Source: Aquibium sp. ELW1220
Lineage (GTDB): Bacteria > Pseudomonadota > Alphaproteobacteria > Rhizobiales > Rhizobiaceae
Reading direction: 5' to 3'
Assembly: GCF_030398385.1 (NCBI RefSeq)
Contig: NZ_JAOAOQ010000053.1
Span: 1-34,189, forward strand
Length of the DNA stretch: 34,189 bases
Shown here one piece after another: positions 34,072 to 34,189 of this stretch. The notes beneath the pieces were generated by a model. The model did not search any database, had not been told where the DNA came from, and saw only the letters and a program-made list of their open reading frames with translations. Positions within the stretch are counted from its first letter, which is position 1, and each line of letters begins with the position of its first letter. The position numbers were made by a program, and so were the translations under genes.

Positions 34072-34189
34072 CCCCGCTTCGGGGAGGAAACGGCACCGGT
34101 CGCGGGAGGAGGTGCGACCGGTGCCATTTGGGTGGCGGGCACCGGGGAGGAGGTCGGTACCGGCCCATCCGTCGTTCACCGGGAGGAGG
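33957..34189. repeat. 147-bp tandem repeat, at least two copies (second cut by window edge)
   Basis: 33980-34042 and 34127-34189 are identical over 63 bases and 147 bp apart; the third loop (33957 and 34104) keeps the same spacing. Between them the stems and spacer differ. The motif GGGAGGAGGT occurs on the plus strand at 33957, 33998, 34034, 34104, 34145 and, cut by the edge, 34181. More copies may lie beyond the window. Confidence 0.9.
34072..34189 (-). ncRNA. Cuckoo/CcsR-like small RNA, unit 1, cut by window edge
   Basis: This copy precedes unit 2 on the minus strand by one 147-bp period. Its hairpins are a truncated CACC...GGTG hairpin at the edge, GGUACCG/CGGUGCC (34138-34161), and a perfect 12-bp stem at 34092-34125 (GGCACCGGTCGC with GCGACCGGTGCC) around ACCTCCTCCC. 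A further short hairpin CCCCG-AAG-CGGGG (34072-34084) follows with TTCCTCCCC next to it. There is no strong T-run after the 12-bp hairpin, so the two units are probably one transcript that is later processed. Confidence 0.72.

Noticed and set aside
33433-34179. Minus-strand open frame with repeated peptide NDGWAGTDLLPGARHPN over the right-end repeat
   Set aside because: The 147-bp period is divisible by three, which keeps any frame open; the segment carries hairpins and a terminator, runs out of frame into the aldo/keto reductase gene, and has no ribosome binding site.
33946-34189. CRISPR array
   Set aside because: The repeated word is only ten bases, spacing is irregular (41, 36, 70 bases) and the flanks pair with each other as stems; spacers are not unique.

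Overview
The window is one continuous stretch of GC-rich, densely coding chromosome from an alphaproteobacterium. The gene order dgt-argS-SPOR-nagZ-scpA-scpB-(ABC)-tatA-tatB-tatC-serS-surE-pcm-nlpD, followed by yajC-secDF and two small genes, is the housekeeping cluster I know from Rhizobiales. TrmFO, a fused SecDF, RIME-like palindromes and CCUCCUCCC-loop hairpin RNAs fit the same placement. A Phyllobacteriaceae/Mesorhizobium-like genome is my best guess from family knowledge; I saw no rRNA or tRNA gene to confirm it.

Layout. Positions 1-2588 (minus) hold an envelope protein with LysM, FecR-like and Ig-like parts, and the start of a secreted protein of unknown function cut by the window edge. 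erpA (minus) and dgt (plus) diverge at 3252-3320. A long plus-strand block from 3321 to 20806 covers dNTP hydrolysis (dgt), two aminoacyl-tRNA synthetases (argS, serS), cell division and wall turnover (SPOR protein, nagZ, nlpD), chromosome segregation (scpA, scpB), twin-arginine export (tatA, tatB, tatC) and stress survival (surE, pcm). An AAA+ ATPase (minus) separates this from yajC-secDF. Directly behind secDF lie an Mth938-domain gene and a degenerate phytoene-synthase-like gene, which look like the bacterial relatives of the mitochondrial complex I assembly factors NDUFAF3 and NDUFAF6.

From about 26 kb the order is more accessory: a small membrane protein coupled to a fatty-acid hydroxylase/sterol desaturase, a ParD antitoxin beside a broken parE toxin, a crotonase resembling dienoyl-CoA isomerase, a tandem HD-GYP protein, trmFO, a probable leaderless lipoprotein and an aldo/keto reductase.

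Most interesting signals. (1) The right end (33936-34189) carries a 147-bp tandem repeat. On the minus strand it folds into a series of hairpins that all show the loop ACCUCCUCCC, an anti-Shine-Dalgarno sequence. Two stems differ in sequence between copies but stay paired, and the last hairpin doubles as a rho-independent terminator. This matches the cuckoo/CcsR class of alphaproteobacterial small RNAs, arranged here with three hairpins per unit. (2) serS contains an in-frame, AT-rich insertion of about 46 codons next to the serine-binding TxE motif. (3) The NDUFAF3-like/NDUFAF6-like pair sits behind the Sec genes. Smaller signals are a 76-bp tandem repeat of palindromes before serS, a RIME-like palindrome before surE, a pentapeptide-repeat start on an orphan ABC ATPase between scpB and tatA, and a hairpin at the predicted 5' end of the yajC transcript.
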